Counted from the stretch's first letter, positions 16,149 through 28,278 are shown. The stretch: DNA of 64,000 nucleotides from Halichondria panicea (GCF_963675165.1 NC_087387.1:4800990-4864989); one strand, 5' to 3'. A program made the numbers and translations. The notes: generated by a model not told the origin, from the letters alone.

Positions 16149-16563
16149 TAGTTGGGCGTGGCCCCACCCTGGACGCGAACGTAGGGTTGGGCACCACTGC
16201 AATGTCAGGTTTGTGTCTGCTGCAAAAAATTTGCAGCCCAATCAGATTGCAGAGTTCAAGTGTGAAGGCGTGGCTCATTAATGAACCAGTCAGTAACTAG
16301 TAATTCTCTTTAGTCAAATCAAAATGCAACAATAGGAGACAAGCCAGCTTGATCCAGGAACACGCCAGGTCAGTTAGAGCTAGTGGTATGCAAAAATGAC
16401 TCCTGCAGTAGCATTCTAACTGAGCTTTGCGGTTACCGCCCACTTGGAATTAATCGTATTCATGCTTAGCCACACCCTAAAGATAAGTGCCGGTGGAACA
16501 AACCTGACATTGCAGTGGTGCCCAACCCTACGTTCGCGTCCAGGGTGGGGCCACGCCCAACTA
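16149..16563. mobile_element. TAGTTGGGC-family MITE abutting the hydrolase start codon
   Basis: The ends tagttgggcg and cgcccaacta begin inverted arms of about 65 bp (ggacgcgaacgtagggttgg against its complement). Flanks are the 9-mer tcttcgact at 16140-16148 and 16564-16572. The left copy of the duplicated target overlaps the first base of the predicted hydrolase ATG on the minus strand, so the element now supplies the sequence directly upstream of that start. It shares ends and the motif gcagcccaatcagattgc with 12879-13650. Confidence 0.85.
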
Positions 16564-16713
16564 TCTTCGACTTGAAACCTGCACCAAATAATTTTGCATT
16601 TGAGGAATGAAGGAGCAACTTACAAAACTTAGTATAGATCAAATTATAGTCCACGTGTGCAGTCACTTACTAGATGGTAATGAAGTCCTAGTGCAAAAGA
16701 TAAAACTATTGTT

Positions 16714-16725
16714 TGCGCATGCGCA
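16714..16725. promoter_or_regulatory. NRF1-type palindromic site in the hydrolase/catalase divergent promoter
   Basis: The 12-mer tgcgcatgcgca fits the animal NRF1 consensus YGCGCAYGCGCR. Two CACGTG E-boxes follow at about 16733-16738 and 16787-16792. All lie in the short region upstream of the catalase ATG (16908) and between the divergent genes. The motif match is direct; binding is inference. Confidence 0.55.
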
Positions 16726-16907
16726 TATCCGCCACGTGGCCCACAATTCCGGTCCGAGACCCACCCCTATTTCCTTATAAGCTAGCCACGTGACAACATC
16801 TGCCCTCTGCTTCCAGCTTCTTCTGCTCTCTCTAAAGCGTGTTCCTTGCCCTCTTGCTGCATTTACTTGCTTAATCGATTTATTGTCTGCAGAACGACTC
16901 TGTAAAC

Positions 16908-19900
16908 ATGTCTGAGAAGCAAATACAAGACTGGGGTGCTCAGAAGAAAGAGGTATGTATGTAGCACTGCACCATGTGTACGTGTGTGGTTGTAACAAAA
17001 TTAATTTATATGCTAATTTTTTTTTTATACTACCACAAAAGTCATTTAAATGTAGTTTGTGTTTGATTAGGCTGTAATTATTATTATTCTGATGCTAATT
17101 TATTTTGTGTGCATTGTGTTTAGTGTACATAGTGCACGTTTTACGTTGTAGCCTTGATAATGGATACACTGCACAATTAAACTTCAATGTAGAACCTGTG
17201 TGTGATTTTTCAACCCTGCTCCCAAGCAAGTTATGTTCTGGTTTGGTTATGTGTACAGGTCTGAACATAATTATTGTTATGAGTACAAATTGTAGATGTT
17301 CTCTCTTACTAATTGTTGACCCCTCCCCCCTGTAGCGTGATGTCCTGACCACTGGGGAGGGTGCTCCCATCTGTAGCAAGACAGCTGTCATGACTGTCGG
17401 ACCACGTGGACCAATGCTCATGCAGGTAAGCATTATGTGAAGGGGAGGGGGGAATCCCTAGTAGCTGATGTCGCGTGGCTTGTAGATTTAGCAAGATTAT
17501 AATAACCACTAAGTGTTATGAGGGCATATATAGTCAAGGTCATTAACAGCCAGTTCAAACATGTTCTTTCTTTGAGCTTGTAACACTGCCTATTGTGTGG
17601 GTACACCAACTATTGTACCAACCATTCCCGCTACCCCCATCACATTTTATTTTTGCTTGGTTGCATAATTCAATCAGCTTGCTACATGTCACTACTCTGT
17701 GCCTAATATATCTATTACCTAACTCAGGAATTTTCTCCAGCTTTGCAGGCACAAGCTTTGTACTGTTATACAAGTCTTATGTAATGGTTTCTGTAAGGTG
17801 CATGCAGTCTGTGCTTACTTCATGTACACTGGCATAGCATAGCCTACATGTACTGTGTAAATATGTTGCTTTTAGTTGCTAATCTATTGTTTGTCTTCTC
17901 TAAGGGTTCAAGTTGTGGTCACTCTAATACTAGTTGATGTATGTACACTGTGCTTCAATTGATTGTGTGTGTATTACCAGGTGTGTGTGTGTTACTACCA
18001 GTGACATAACTTTGTGTGTGTGGTGCATGAGAGTATTGAAGGTGTTAATTGGTTTGCAATTAGCTTGCTTTAATGCATCAATGGTAGAAAGTAATGGCCC
18101 TGCATGTGGTTTACATGAAGTGCAATCATGGTTTCTATGCAGCATTAATTTTTATGAATGAATAATGGTACTCGTAGTTATGCCCTTTGGACAGTAGTAT
18201 TCATTTGAATTCCTCAACACTACCAGGTCAGAATTCCACAACGAGATTGGCAGTACACGTATTGCATTAATGATATCCACCCACCCACACACACTGACAG
18301 GACGTTGTCTACATGGACGAGATGGCCCACTTTGATCGTGAGAGGATCCCCGAGAGAGTGGTGCACGCCAAGGGGGCAGGTCAGTACCTGGGTCACAGAC
18401 CTCGGGGTGGATGGGCTAGATTACCGTTGCTTGCAGCAATACTCGCACTACCGAGCTGAAAATAATTATTTTTGATTACTTGTAGTTCCTATAATAGTGC
18501 ATAATTATACCAACCGACCGTTTACTACATGATGATGTGACTGTTGTCTTGTAGAGTTGGGTCAGTGTGGCTAAGGACCATATAATTTGTGTGTATTTTA
18601 GTGAGCAAGCAGCTGGTTACAGACACTCGTGTAGTAAACGTTTAGTTACAGTATTGTAACTGCCACTATTTGTTTGTGCAGGTGCTTTCGGGTACTTTGA
18701 GGTGACGCACGACATCAGCAAGTACTGCAAGGCCAGTCTCTTCAGCAAGGTCGGCAAGAAGACCCCCATCGCTGCCAGGTTCTCCACTGTTGGTGAGGGC
18801 ACCATACCTCTCTGTTTGATCCCTGCACATGTGTAACAACACCATCTGCATGTGCCTTATAGTGCATGTACCTTATAGTGCATGTGCCTTATAGTGCATG
18901 TACGTGTATGTACCTGAATATTCACCAGCACCCACGTTTAGAAGACCCTCCATAAAAATTAATAAGGTATACACGTAGCTCCAACTGAACATTAATCTCG
19001 CCCCCTCCCCCTAGCAAACTTAGCAGGTCTACTAAATGTCCGTATAACAATAAATTTCCATCCTTCGCTATAGTTGCCCTCTCGTATAAATTAGTGCTTC
19101 TAGACTACGGTTTCCTGTCTTCTAGTCGTTGATTACTGCCTCCCTGTGTAGGTGGCGAGAACGGCAGTGCCGACACTGTGTTTGACCCGAGAGGATTTGC
19201 CGTCAAGTTTTACACGGAGGAGGGCAACTGGGATATGGTCGGCAACAACACTCCAATCTTCTTCATCAGGGACCCAATACATGTGAGTGGGTTGGGGGCG
19301 GGGTTTGATAGCTAACTATGAGTGTCCGTAACTTGAGTGAGGATTGTGCATTTTTAATTATCACTTGTGTAATTTTGTAGCCCCTTGAAATACCTACAAT
19401 TGCGTTTCGATAGAAATGTCCCATTCGGAAAGGCTACAATAATTATCTCGAGTTACCTGTAGGATTTGTGTACTAGTATTTAAAATATGCGTTTTATAGC
19501 CTTTTGAAATTCCTATCTAATGATGTGTAAATTACAGATTGGTCTGTTTCATAGAAAAAGCATGACTTTACTACAATTATAATTATAGCCATGTATAGGC
19601 TTCATTTTTATAATGGCTGTTTTTGATAGCTTGAGTACTATCCTTCAATATACAGTGCACAGCTTTTCCATTTAGTACTCCCCTGCACCTTTCTTGGAGC
19701 AAGGGGCACTTACAAGACACTTATTATAGTGTAAAGAGATAAGGCTATGTTCATAACATTAATTAATTGGTATGTACATTGTACCTATAACGATGTAATT
19801 ATCTGGTTCATTAACTCCACTATTTACAATCTCTCTTCCAGTTCCCCAACTTCATCCACACCCAGAAGAGGAACCCAGCCACTCATCTCAAGGTGAGTCT

Positions 19901-22060
19901 CTTCGTGGGATTTCCTGTGAACTCTATCCATGCAAGGATGTGGTCGGTGGTGGTTGATACTAACGACTTCTAAAGCACTAAAAGTGCAAACCTTGGGCTG
20001 TGATTAGGCATTGCCCAGTTATGCTCAAAATTTTGCCTATTTGTCTAGTCTCCAAGTCTCATGCATTGTACCTATTAGTCTTTAATTCTTACCCATTAAT
20101 CTCTAAGTATTACCCATTAGTCTCAAAATCATCAACGAGAATTATACTGCAACATCACAGACACTTCTACATAATCTTCTAAAGAAGTATTATTGGTGAA
20201 AGAAATCTTAGAAACTAGAGCACTGAAGTGCAAACCCTCGGCTGGTGACATGATTATAAAGAAACCAGAAGAGTGATATAATACAGTGCATAATTATAGT
20301 GATGTTGTTATCATGTATGACTTAATTGTCTAGTACAGCAACTCAGGAGCAATAAAACTAAACCAGACTGGAGGTATGCTGAAAAATTTGAGAACAGGTA
20401 GTGGTACTATAGATATATGCACTGTGGATTAGGATCACAGCAAAGAAGCCTGGAGTCTCAGAGAAGTATGGGTCCAGGTCCTGCATGGAGTAGGATCCCA
20501 GTCAGCTAACATGGCTAAGCAGCAGGAGCTATAATTTTAGCTTTCTACTTTAGTGACCCTGTTCCATTGTTCCTGGTACAGGATCACTTTAGTTATAAGT
20601 AACACATGTGCCAAGTTCTGTTCAAGCTACATTTTGCTCGCTTTTACTAGACAACGAAGCTTTAACAGCGAAAGCTGCCACTATTAAAACTAATAACTTG
20701 TTGTATGAAGGCTATCCATGCTGTAAACGCAGTGCTGTGATATCCAGGTGAGTAGATTCAGAATACACAAACAAACAAACAAACCAACAGAATACTATAC
20801 CCGTGGCCGCCCACGCGCGCCTCGGGTAAAAAGTCAACTGATCTAGTAGTACTACTAGCACCTTCCATACGTATATACTCAGTCTACCACGACGTGGACC
20901 ATGTGCTCAGAAGTACGTGTAAAGGTTAACTATTCATGCTACTGAGCTTCTATAAATACTTTCTACCAACATTTGGTAAAAATTGCCTAATAGGCTAATA
21001 TTTTTTGCCTATTAGGCTGGCATAGCTGTGATATGATAATGATAATTATTACTCAATAAATGCAGTGCCATGTAGTATGTGTGATTAAGGCTGTCTATAT
21101 AGCACAGCAACTCAAGAGCAATAAAACTAAACCAGACTGGAGGCATGCTAAAAACAGAGTTTTAGTGGTACATGAGACATACACTGTGATCACAGCAAAG
21201 AAGCCTGGAGTCTTAAAAGTACATGTATGGCTCCTGGAGTGCTGCAAGATTAAACCACAATCATAATTCTAGCTTTCTACTTTAGTGACCCTTTTCCATT
21301 ATTCTTGGTACGGGATCACTTCAGCTGCAAATAACTCTTTGTTGTCGCAATTCCATCAAACGTTTACTATACATGTACAGTGTATCTTTATGTCGTTCTT
21401 TGTTCCTCACAGGACAAGAACATGTTCTGGGACTTCATCACTCTGCGCCAGGAGACTGCCCATCAGGTCTCATTCCTATTCAGTGATCGCGGGATCCCAG
21501 ACGGCTACCGTCACATGAACGGGTACGGCTCCCATACCTTCAAGTTGGTCAACAGCGAGGGCAACCCTATCTACTGCAAGTTCCACTTTAAGGTGCGTGT
21601 AGTCATAGTCTTTAGATATGCATAGCATCAGCAAATTGTCATATTAAAAATACATTGCAATGGTTATGACATACTATGGAGTGTGACCATGCTCTGGAAA
21701 AGAATGAGGGTTAGAAGGAAAAAACACAACACACTTGAGAGTTACCGCCTACTGCTACTCTGAGTATGACAACTGTACATTCAATGTGTTCACCATTTCC
21801 CTTCATGCCCCAGTTGTGCTGTAGCTGTGTCTAGTCACTTGTTTACGCCTGAGTGTGTGTACGGTTACGTGCAGCAGTTTTGGGGTCAAAACTCTGGTAA
21901 TTGTTTAGTCATCTTTGTTGAGGGAAGGGTAGACATCACGCTGCTTGGTCTGTAATTATAGCCACATGTGTTAGGCTTAGAATCAGGGTAGTGGTCTGTT
22001 TAGACTGGTGTGTATATCCTGGAAACCCAACTTTATCACACACGCACGCACGCGCGTGCG

Positions 22061-22156
<96 letters not shown>

Positions 22157-24813
22157 TGACCAGGGCATCAAGAACATCATGCCCGATCGTGCTGGAGTGT
22201 TGGCCGGTACTGAACCAGACTACGGTATCCAGGACTTGTTCAATGCCATCGCCGCCGGCAACCCTGTGAGTAATTACGTACAATGTGTTCTAGATTTTAC
22301 CATTCACTGTATCATAACAGGTACCCATTTCTTAGAGTGTAATTATCTCTTCTTTCTTTACAAGTTTATTCACAGGAGGTCTAATCTTCCCTGTATAAGT
22401 GCTGTACATGTATTTTTATAGTGACAAGTTTGTTGCTATTTGTGTATCATTTAGTGTTGTTTGCCCACAGCCATCTTGGAGTACGTTTCTCCAAGTGATG
22501 ACCTTTGAGCAAGCTGAGAAGTGTCCCTTCAACCCATTCGACGTCACCAAGGTAACACAATGCATTGTATTGTCCACATTGTTATTTATAAAGTGAAGCC
22601 TGTGTATTGTGGTCACCCTCTATAATATAACAGTCCCTAAGTCTCTCCAGAGCATGTGTTTGGACACACTACCTCCTTATTCCAGTGTGTTGATCTGCCA
22701 CCAATGGTGACCACATTAGACAATAGATTTCATACATGTGCAGTGTATTTCAAATGTTGTGCTTTCAGAATATAATTATGTAGATTCATCGACTGCCTAA
22801 TAATATTATAGCAGAACCAAGTGTACAATACTTTACCCACCCCCCCCAGGTGTGGTCCCACCATGACTACCCACTCATCCCCGTCGGTAAGATGGTGCTC
22901 GACCGTAACCCAGTCAACTACTTTGCCGAAGTTGAGCAGGCTGCTTTCTGTCCCTCCAACTTTGTTCCCGGCATCGAGGCCTCCCCTGACAAGATGCTGC
23001 AGGTCAGAGCTACTAGTAGTATTAGTGTAGTTAGTACTCCTGGTTGGACATGTAGTGTGAGTTTGATGGATGTAGGAGCATGTTGTCTATACGTCTCTGT
23101 AAATGCAAGTGACGCAGGAATGCTTTTAAGTACCATATAAGGGTATGTGTATTTGTTCGTTTCAGGAGTGCATGAATATTCGTTTGTAGTGTAGTGTACA
23201 GAATATGTAAGTACGTGTATTGTTATATTTCCAGCTGTACTGCTCAAAATGTGTGAGTGTGTACTTTCTTCATTTCCTATGTACACGTAAGTATGACACA
23301 CGTGTACACGTACGTCCTGCTTCCACTCTCAGGGTCGCCTCTTCTCCTACGCTGACACCCATCGTCACCGCCTGGGCACCAACTACCACCTCCTCCCCGT
23401 GAACCAACCCAAGAGCAAGGTGGCCAACTACCAGAGGGACGGGCCCATGTGCCTCGGCGACAACCAGGGAGGAGCACCTAACTATTTCCCCAACAGTTTC
23501 CAGGGACCCGTAGACGACAGGAAATACAACGACTGCAAGTGGACCACTGTGAGTCATGTGATATTACAGCCAATATTAGTCAGTGCTAACTACCTCTCTC
23601 AACTCATAGGCCCGGCTTATAACACGCTAGGCTGTGAAAGTATAAGTTTGTATAGCAGTTTTTGTTTGTTTCAGCATGGTATTCATATAGCCACCATCTC
23701 ATTATTATTCTGGGCTGATTCCTGGTGATGTACATGTAGACTTTGATTTTGTGACCCTTACAAATGCTGTATTGTTTTACAGTAACCAGATTTGCTCAGT
23801 ATAATTATATATAGTCACAATTCTTTACTGTAGTACTTTTCTGTAATAATTATACCCTAGCCTCGTATACATTAAAGTGTACATAATTAGTGTGTCTTGT
23901 CTCCACCATGAAAAGTCACTCCTTTTTCTCCTACAGACTGGAGATGTGGCACGACATGAGACTGGGGACGACGACAACTATTCCCAGGTAAGCATAAAGC
24001 TGTGATTGAGCATTCAGCAAGGAATGTGGGAATGTGAGAATTAAAGTTAGTACATGTATACTAAAGACCACAAGTCAACCAGTTGTTTATGTGTGTAATA
24101 CAACGTGTATGTATGTAAAAGTTGGAGACAAACACATTATACAGTAACATTATATTAAATTACTGACCAAGCCCCTTACGCACACGCACATACATTCAGG
24201 CTGGCATATTCTACAACAAGGTGCTTAGCGAGGAAGAGAGAGACCGTCTCACCAGCAACATAGCCGGCCATGTCAGTGGGGCTGCTGATTTCATCCGCAC
24301 ACGCTGTGTCGAGATGTTCTCCAAGTGTGACCCTGATTATGGTGCTCGTATTGCTGCCAAGCTCAAGGTGAGTCTCAAACAGTAGGCAAATGAGTATTAG
24401 CTTTGCATGTTTGTTAGTACAGTGAAGCCTATAAATCTCTCTATAAATGCAGTGAACCCTGTCTATTGTAGTCTCCCTATAATCAGGTCACCCTCTATAA
24501 TACAAATGGGCTCCAAAGTCTCCATAGCATGTGTTTTGACCTGTGTTAGTAGTCCACCTTTTATGGCACCCACTGTCGGTCCATTTGCTGTAATATTGCG
24601 ATTTCAGGCAAAGCTTGGTTTAGTCTTTCCCACATAATTTTGTTTAGTCTGTGTCACACACCCACCACCTTGCATGCCCCTGGATATCCTGTGCACACGC
24701 ATGCGGGGGATGTGTCACGTCTATAAACTCAAAAGCTTTAATACTTTTGCATGCAGTTATAATTATATATTTATGACAGATTTGTTGTTTCCCTGTAGGC
24801 TATGGGCAAGTGA
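16908..24813 (+). CDS. CAT: Catalase (haem-dependent, small-subunit type), 14 exons
   Basis: The enzyme breaks down hydrogen peroxide to water and oxygen. Exons: 16908-16952, 17336-17425, 18301-18379, 18682-18792, 19152-19282, 19842-19892, 21413-21592, 22155-22265, 22471-22551, 22850-23002, 23333-23548, 23937-23987, 24200-24367 and 24799-24813. They sum to 1482 bp, 493 residues plus stop, the normal length for animal catalase. The distal catalytic His is in [10 protein letters not shown], the Asn in [12 protein letters not shown], and the proximal haem-ligand Tyr in [14 protein letters not shown]; the NADPH/haem-fold segment [12 protein letters not shown] is present. The C-terminus AAKLKAMGK has no standard tripeptide SKL; the terminal -MGK makes classical PTS1 targeting doubtful. 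All introns are GT-AG. A polyadenylation AATAAA lies at 25089-25094. Confidence 0.95.
20045..20130. repeat. Short degenerate tandem repeat in catalase intron 6
   Basis: A unit near acccattagtctctaagtatt is repeated several times. The flanking phrase agtgcaaaccttgggctg recurs at about 20228-20245, suggesting a local duplication. Confidence 0.4.
20332..21330. repeat. Tandem duplication of ~230-270-bp blocks in catalase intron 6
   Basis: The block at 20332-20605 (acagcaactcaggagcaata, aaactaaaccagactggagg, agcctggagtct, tttctactttagtgaccc, ggatcactt) recurs at about 21100-21325 with scattered substitutions. The spacing is about 770 bp. A dispersed repeat end (copy of 1-56) lies between, at 20970-21025. 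Confidence 0.7.
22063..22152. repeat. (CA)n microsatellite at the acceptor of catalase exon 8
   Basis: About 90 bp of uninterrupted CA dinucleotides run directly into the acag acceptor at 22151-22154. The intron therefore has an alternating CA tract where a polypyrimidine tract is expected. Length polymorphism is very likely. Confidence 0.95.
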
Positions 24814-24829
24814 GATGAAAAAAAGAGAC

Positions 24830-25530
24830 GTTGAAGAACTTCGTACTTTTTGCAGTTAACGTGTTTGAACTTGAATACAACTTTAGTATTTATGTGATTG
24901 TGTTTTTGTTTGGTAGTGAGATCGTTATTCGTTCTTCTGACAATTAATTCTGTTAATGGGGTGGTAACAAGGTATACTGTATATAGGGTGCAAATTGTTT
25001 GGAGAGCATGCAGTATACAAGTACTACAACCAATCTACATCTGCACATACTGTATAATTATAATCAATGGATCGATGTACACTATAATAATAAAGTTTGG
25101 AATTCGAAGGATCTAGAGTATAAAAGATGCTGTGGTGTATATACGTATTTGACAATGGATTACATATGTAGTAGTGTATCAATCACACATGCATGGCCAT
25201 TGATCGGTCTAGCTGGTCTATATAGCTACGTATACATAATTATAATAGCTTTGCTCTAGATCTACATGCATGTATACATACATGTACATGTATAACTATA
25301 CTACATAATTATATCCATGCAGACATATAAAATTATAAATGATAATTATAGGGTTATAATTATAGCCATGCATGCATTATTGAAGATTCAATAAGGAGAG
25401 AAAGTTAATTAAAGCTGTTCATCGTATAATATACATGCATGTACAATGTAGTACACCGATACGACAGATGAAGTAAAGAGTCATAAAAACAATTATAAAT
25501 TATTGAAGTAAAATGAAGATATTATCCTTC
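24830..25530. other. AT-rich intergenic region between catalase and TALE homeobox 3' ends
   Basis: It contains the catalase 3' UTR with AATAAA at 25089-25094 and short tatacatgtacatg-type palindromes around 25268-25295. The two flanking genes are convergent here. No exon was seen. Confidence 0.5.
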
Positions 25531-25532
25531 AA

Positions 25533-26882
25533 TTAAATTCTAGGTACAAGCAGTCCCATGGAAGCCAGTACTCGCCTCCTTCCATTAATGAACCACTGGT
25601 TGAGTCTGTCCAGGGTCATATCAGTTCTCAAACACAGCTCTATTTTTTCAGCGTTGTTAGGATATGGATTGTCGGCATGTTCTATCAACCACTGACGAAG
25701 GATATCCAAGGACTGCCTTGGAATAATTTTATATTTCCGCTTTTTGGTTTGAACACAACTTGTCTTCTTAGAATACTTTTGCTCGGTATTAGTTTTGTCC
25801 TTTAAGCTCACACGAATTGAACTAGTTCTGTTTGTGGCAGTGTTTTTCTTGTGTTCTTCAGCGTCTTTTCGAGCCGTTTGAAGCAAATTTTGACAGAATG
25901 AGCTGACAGAAGTTAACATGGAGTTACAGTCTTCGTCAGCTCTGACTATGACATCAATGAACTTGTCATCATTACACAGTTGTACAGCAGACTTCACTGC
26001 ACCCAATATAACTTCATCAGCCTCAGGGTACCCACTGGTAAAGGCATGAGGACATAAAGGGTTTGAAGACAACTCCAAATTGTCGAATTCTTTTTTTGCC
26101 AACACGACTGTTTGTTTTGCCAAATGTATCGACTTATATGTGTGGTTCTTACTGCGGGGAGATTCTTGTTTGTGTATTAGGGCGATTTTCATCTTAATGA
26201 AATATTTAAGCGTCTCAAAAAGAGGATGGTTGCATAGAATAGTAACTCGGTCGACGTCGCTATACTGTAGTGAAGCACACTCAGCCAGGTACTGTTGTGA
26301 ACGAACATTGTTCTTGGAGACCAACACGGGTAGTGAGAGGAGATATCTGAGACTGCTGCGGGAGATGGGCTGAGATGAGGCTACTCCATCCTCCACTGGT
26401 AGAAAAGATAGCAACTCTGGAGAAGAAAAAGTTGAACATTCTATTAGAGGCCAAAGAAACATGCATATTCAAGTTGCCATAAATAGTACTATAGCTAGAG
26501 GAAAGCCCCGACGTGAACAGTCAATGATACTGTGAATGACGTTAGCTTTAGAAAAAAGTACAGCATTTGGTAAAGGTATGGTGGTATAAGACTTGCCTGT
26601 CATGTCAATGCCCTCCAGTAGACTTTCCAGTTCACATTCATCAATCTCCAGTTGCTGAGCCTCCTCTCTGTCATGCACACACCCGATGATTAACTCACCT
26701 GACTTGTCTGGAAACCCACTGGCACTGACATCAGCATGCAAATGATCAGCCTGGTACATCTCTCCAGCTAGATCTAGTTCTGCAAGGTCAAACTGTGAGG
26801 ATTGGTCTTTTGCCGTGAGTTCTGGGATGGTAGGAACCACCGTGTACATTTTAGGGAGCATTGGCAAGCCTGAGGAATCCAT
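25533..26882 (-). CDS. TALE-class homeobox transcription factor
   Basis: Two exons, 26882-26597 and 26416-25533, join in phase to give 389 residues. The C-terminal homeodomain has the three-residue loop extension of TALE proteins (WLIEHADNPYPNN, with NPYP) and a recognition helix with LNQWFINGRRR, so it is a sequence-specific nuclear DNA-binding protein. The conserved W-F-x-N is present; position 50 of helix 3 reads as Ile/Gly rather than Gln/Lys, as in TALE proteins. The N-terminal 290 residues, acidic at first (ELESLLEGIDM), show no recognised MEIS/PBC domain to the eye, so subclass (TGIF/PKNOX/MEIS-like) is left open. The intron uses a GC donor (acag|gcaagt). The gene diverges from the small mitochondrial gene at 27135, with 252 bp between ATGs. 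Confidence 0.85.
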
Positions 26883-27134
26883 TCGGTATCCGCTGTGAGC
26901 ATGGCATGTCGCGCGTGGAGATCAATCCTTCAACGTTCTTGGAGCAGACAGCAGAGCAGCAAATTGTTTCTACCACGTGGGTCTCGTGATAGTGAATGAC
27001 ATCATAGGCACGTTATGTTTCCGCTTGTGGTTTGTGGTCAAACAATTAACAAGATCACACACGTCGAAAAGGTCACATTTTCTGTACTGTCTACAAGATC
27101 AATAAAGTATAACATCCCAACCGTACCCAAAGCC
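26883..27134. promoter_or_regulatory. Short divergent promoter between TALE homeobox and mitochondrial gene
   Basis: Only 252 bp separate the two start codons on opposite strands. An E-box-like ccacgtgg lies near 26974-26981 and a tgacatcat motif near 26997-27005. No TATA box is evident. Bidirectional use is inferred from the geometry alone. Confidence 0.45.
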
Positions 27135-27559
27135 ATGTTTCCCTGGAGCAGTGTCACAAGACAGGTTCTCTCGAGATCCTTGACTAGGAATGTCAATGTT
27201 GCCAGGAGCCAATCTACTGCTGTGATGGCAGCTCATGAGGTGAGTTTTATTCAAGCGACCTTTTCAATATCTCTAATCTATCTAGCCGGCTAAAACATCA
27301 ACTACTGTATACCTATTGTGTATTGTGTATAGTGTAGATTATTTTATCCAAAGGCAGTGTGTACAATAGTAGGTATTGTCGCCCCTTTTTAATCACCTGA
27401 GAACACGAGTTCAGGCTCATTCTTGTATCGGTACTGACACTCATCTCTCCCTTTCAGAACATGTTCAGTGCTCACGCGAAGCTGTTTTTCACCGGAGCCA
27501 TCATGTACACACCGGGAATCCTCATTATGGTCCTGAGACCAAAGCCAAAGGAAGAGTAA
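27135..27559 (+). CDS. Small mitochondrial inner-membrane protein, possibly COX8-like
   Basis: Two exons, 27135-27239 and 27458-27559, encode 68 residues. The N-terminus (MFPWSSVTRQVLSRSLTRNV) is Arg/Ser-rich with no acidic residues, a typical mitochondrial presequence. The C-terminal half holds one membrane helix (KLFFTGAIMYTPGILIMVLR) and a short charged tail KPKEE. The layout, with a Pro-Gly in the helix followed by a basic tail, resembles nuclear-encoded small subunits of cytochrome c oxidase such as COX8, but the sequence is too short to be sure. Other small respiratory-complex subunits are alternatives. A polyadenylation AATAAA lies at 27590-27595. A similar small gene sits at 62633-63112. 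Confidence 0.6.
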
Positions 27560-27599
27560 TTATACTGAAACACGGGAAGAACAATCTGTAATAAAACAT

Positions 27600-28270
27600 A
27601 GGACTTTAGAGGTATCTTCATTATTTATCAATTGTGGCATTGTGTGCCTTTAGAAGTATCTTCATTATTTATATTATATTTATCAATTGTGGTTTTGCTT
27701 TGTGTGTATACGTTCAGAAACTCGTACCTAGCCATGCAGTTGCCTCAGAAATTCCACTTCAGCATATAATTATTATTGAGATATGTGACAGGAAAACTTT
27801 TTTTGTTACATTCGTAAGGCTTGAATAAGTTTGAGAAATTAAATCACTTGTAAACTATCGTAGGTGGTATAATTATGTGTGGCATGATTGTTTGCTTATC
27901 ATACTTGTGATCAATATGAATCCACTGAGATAATTATACGATTCTTCTAAGCTTTGTGAGGCACTGAATATAATTTTAGTAAGATTGTTCCCAAGTGAAA
28001 GTATAATAATATTATTAGCCAACCTGTTTAGTCTCGTAGTACATCCGTGAAATGCGTTGTGACTTTAAATGTACAATAACCATGCAGGCTATATTCAGTA
28101 GCATGTATAGCATAGCATAATCAGTACGTTAAACAAGATACCAAATTGGTGCACACATTACTATATTTGACTTGTCTACAGTTTCTACAAAGCATTCGTA
28201 AGACAAATAGTACAGTCTAACACTAAATATCCATACAAGTGCCATAGAAAAGGTCACACTTGACAGATGA
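27600..28270. other. AT-rich intergenic region
   Basis: There is a short direct duplication (agtatcttcattatttat at about 27608 and 27652). No exon was supported. The right end leads into the GPCR promoter. Confidence 0.4.
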
Positions 28271-28271
28271 T

Positions 28272-28278
28272 TATATAA
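28272..28278 (+). promoter_or_regulatory. TATA-like box upstream of the GPCR
   Basis: The heptamer tatataa lies about 50 bp upstream of the GPCR ATG. A short 5' UTR would follow. It is called on sequence and spacing only. Confidence 0.4.

Noticed and set aside
16004..16300. Plus-strand frame opposite the hydrolase first exon
   Set aside because: It is the shadow of the hydrolase exon and runs into the MITE.
16466..16666. Minus-strand frame upstream of the MITE as a first hydrolase exon
   Set aside because: It includes MITE sequence and shows no donor that would skip the element in phase. It could be 5' leader only.
22008..22421. Long open frame of 137 residues across the catalase exon 8 region
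   Set aside because: Most of it is poly-(Thr-His) from the (CA)n microsatellite. Only the exon 22155-22265 is real.
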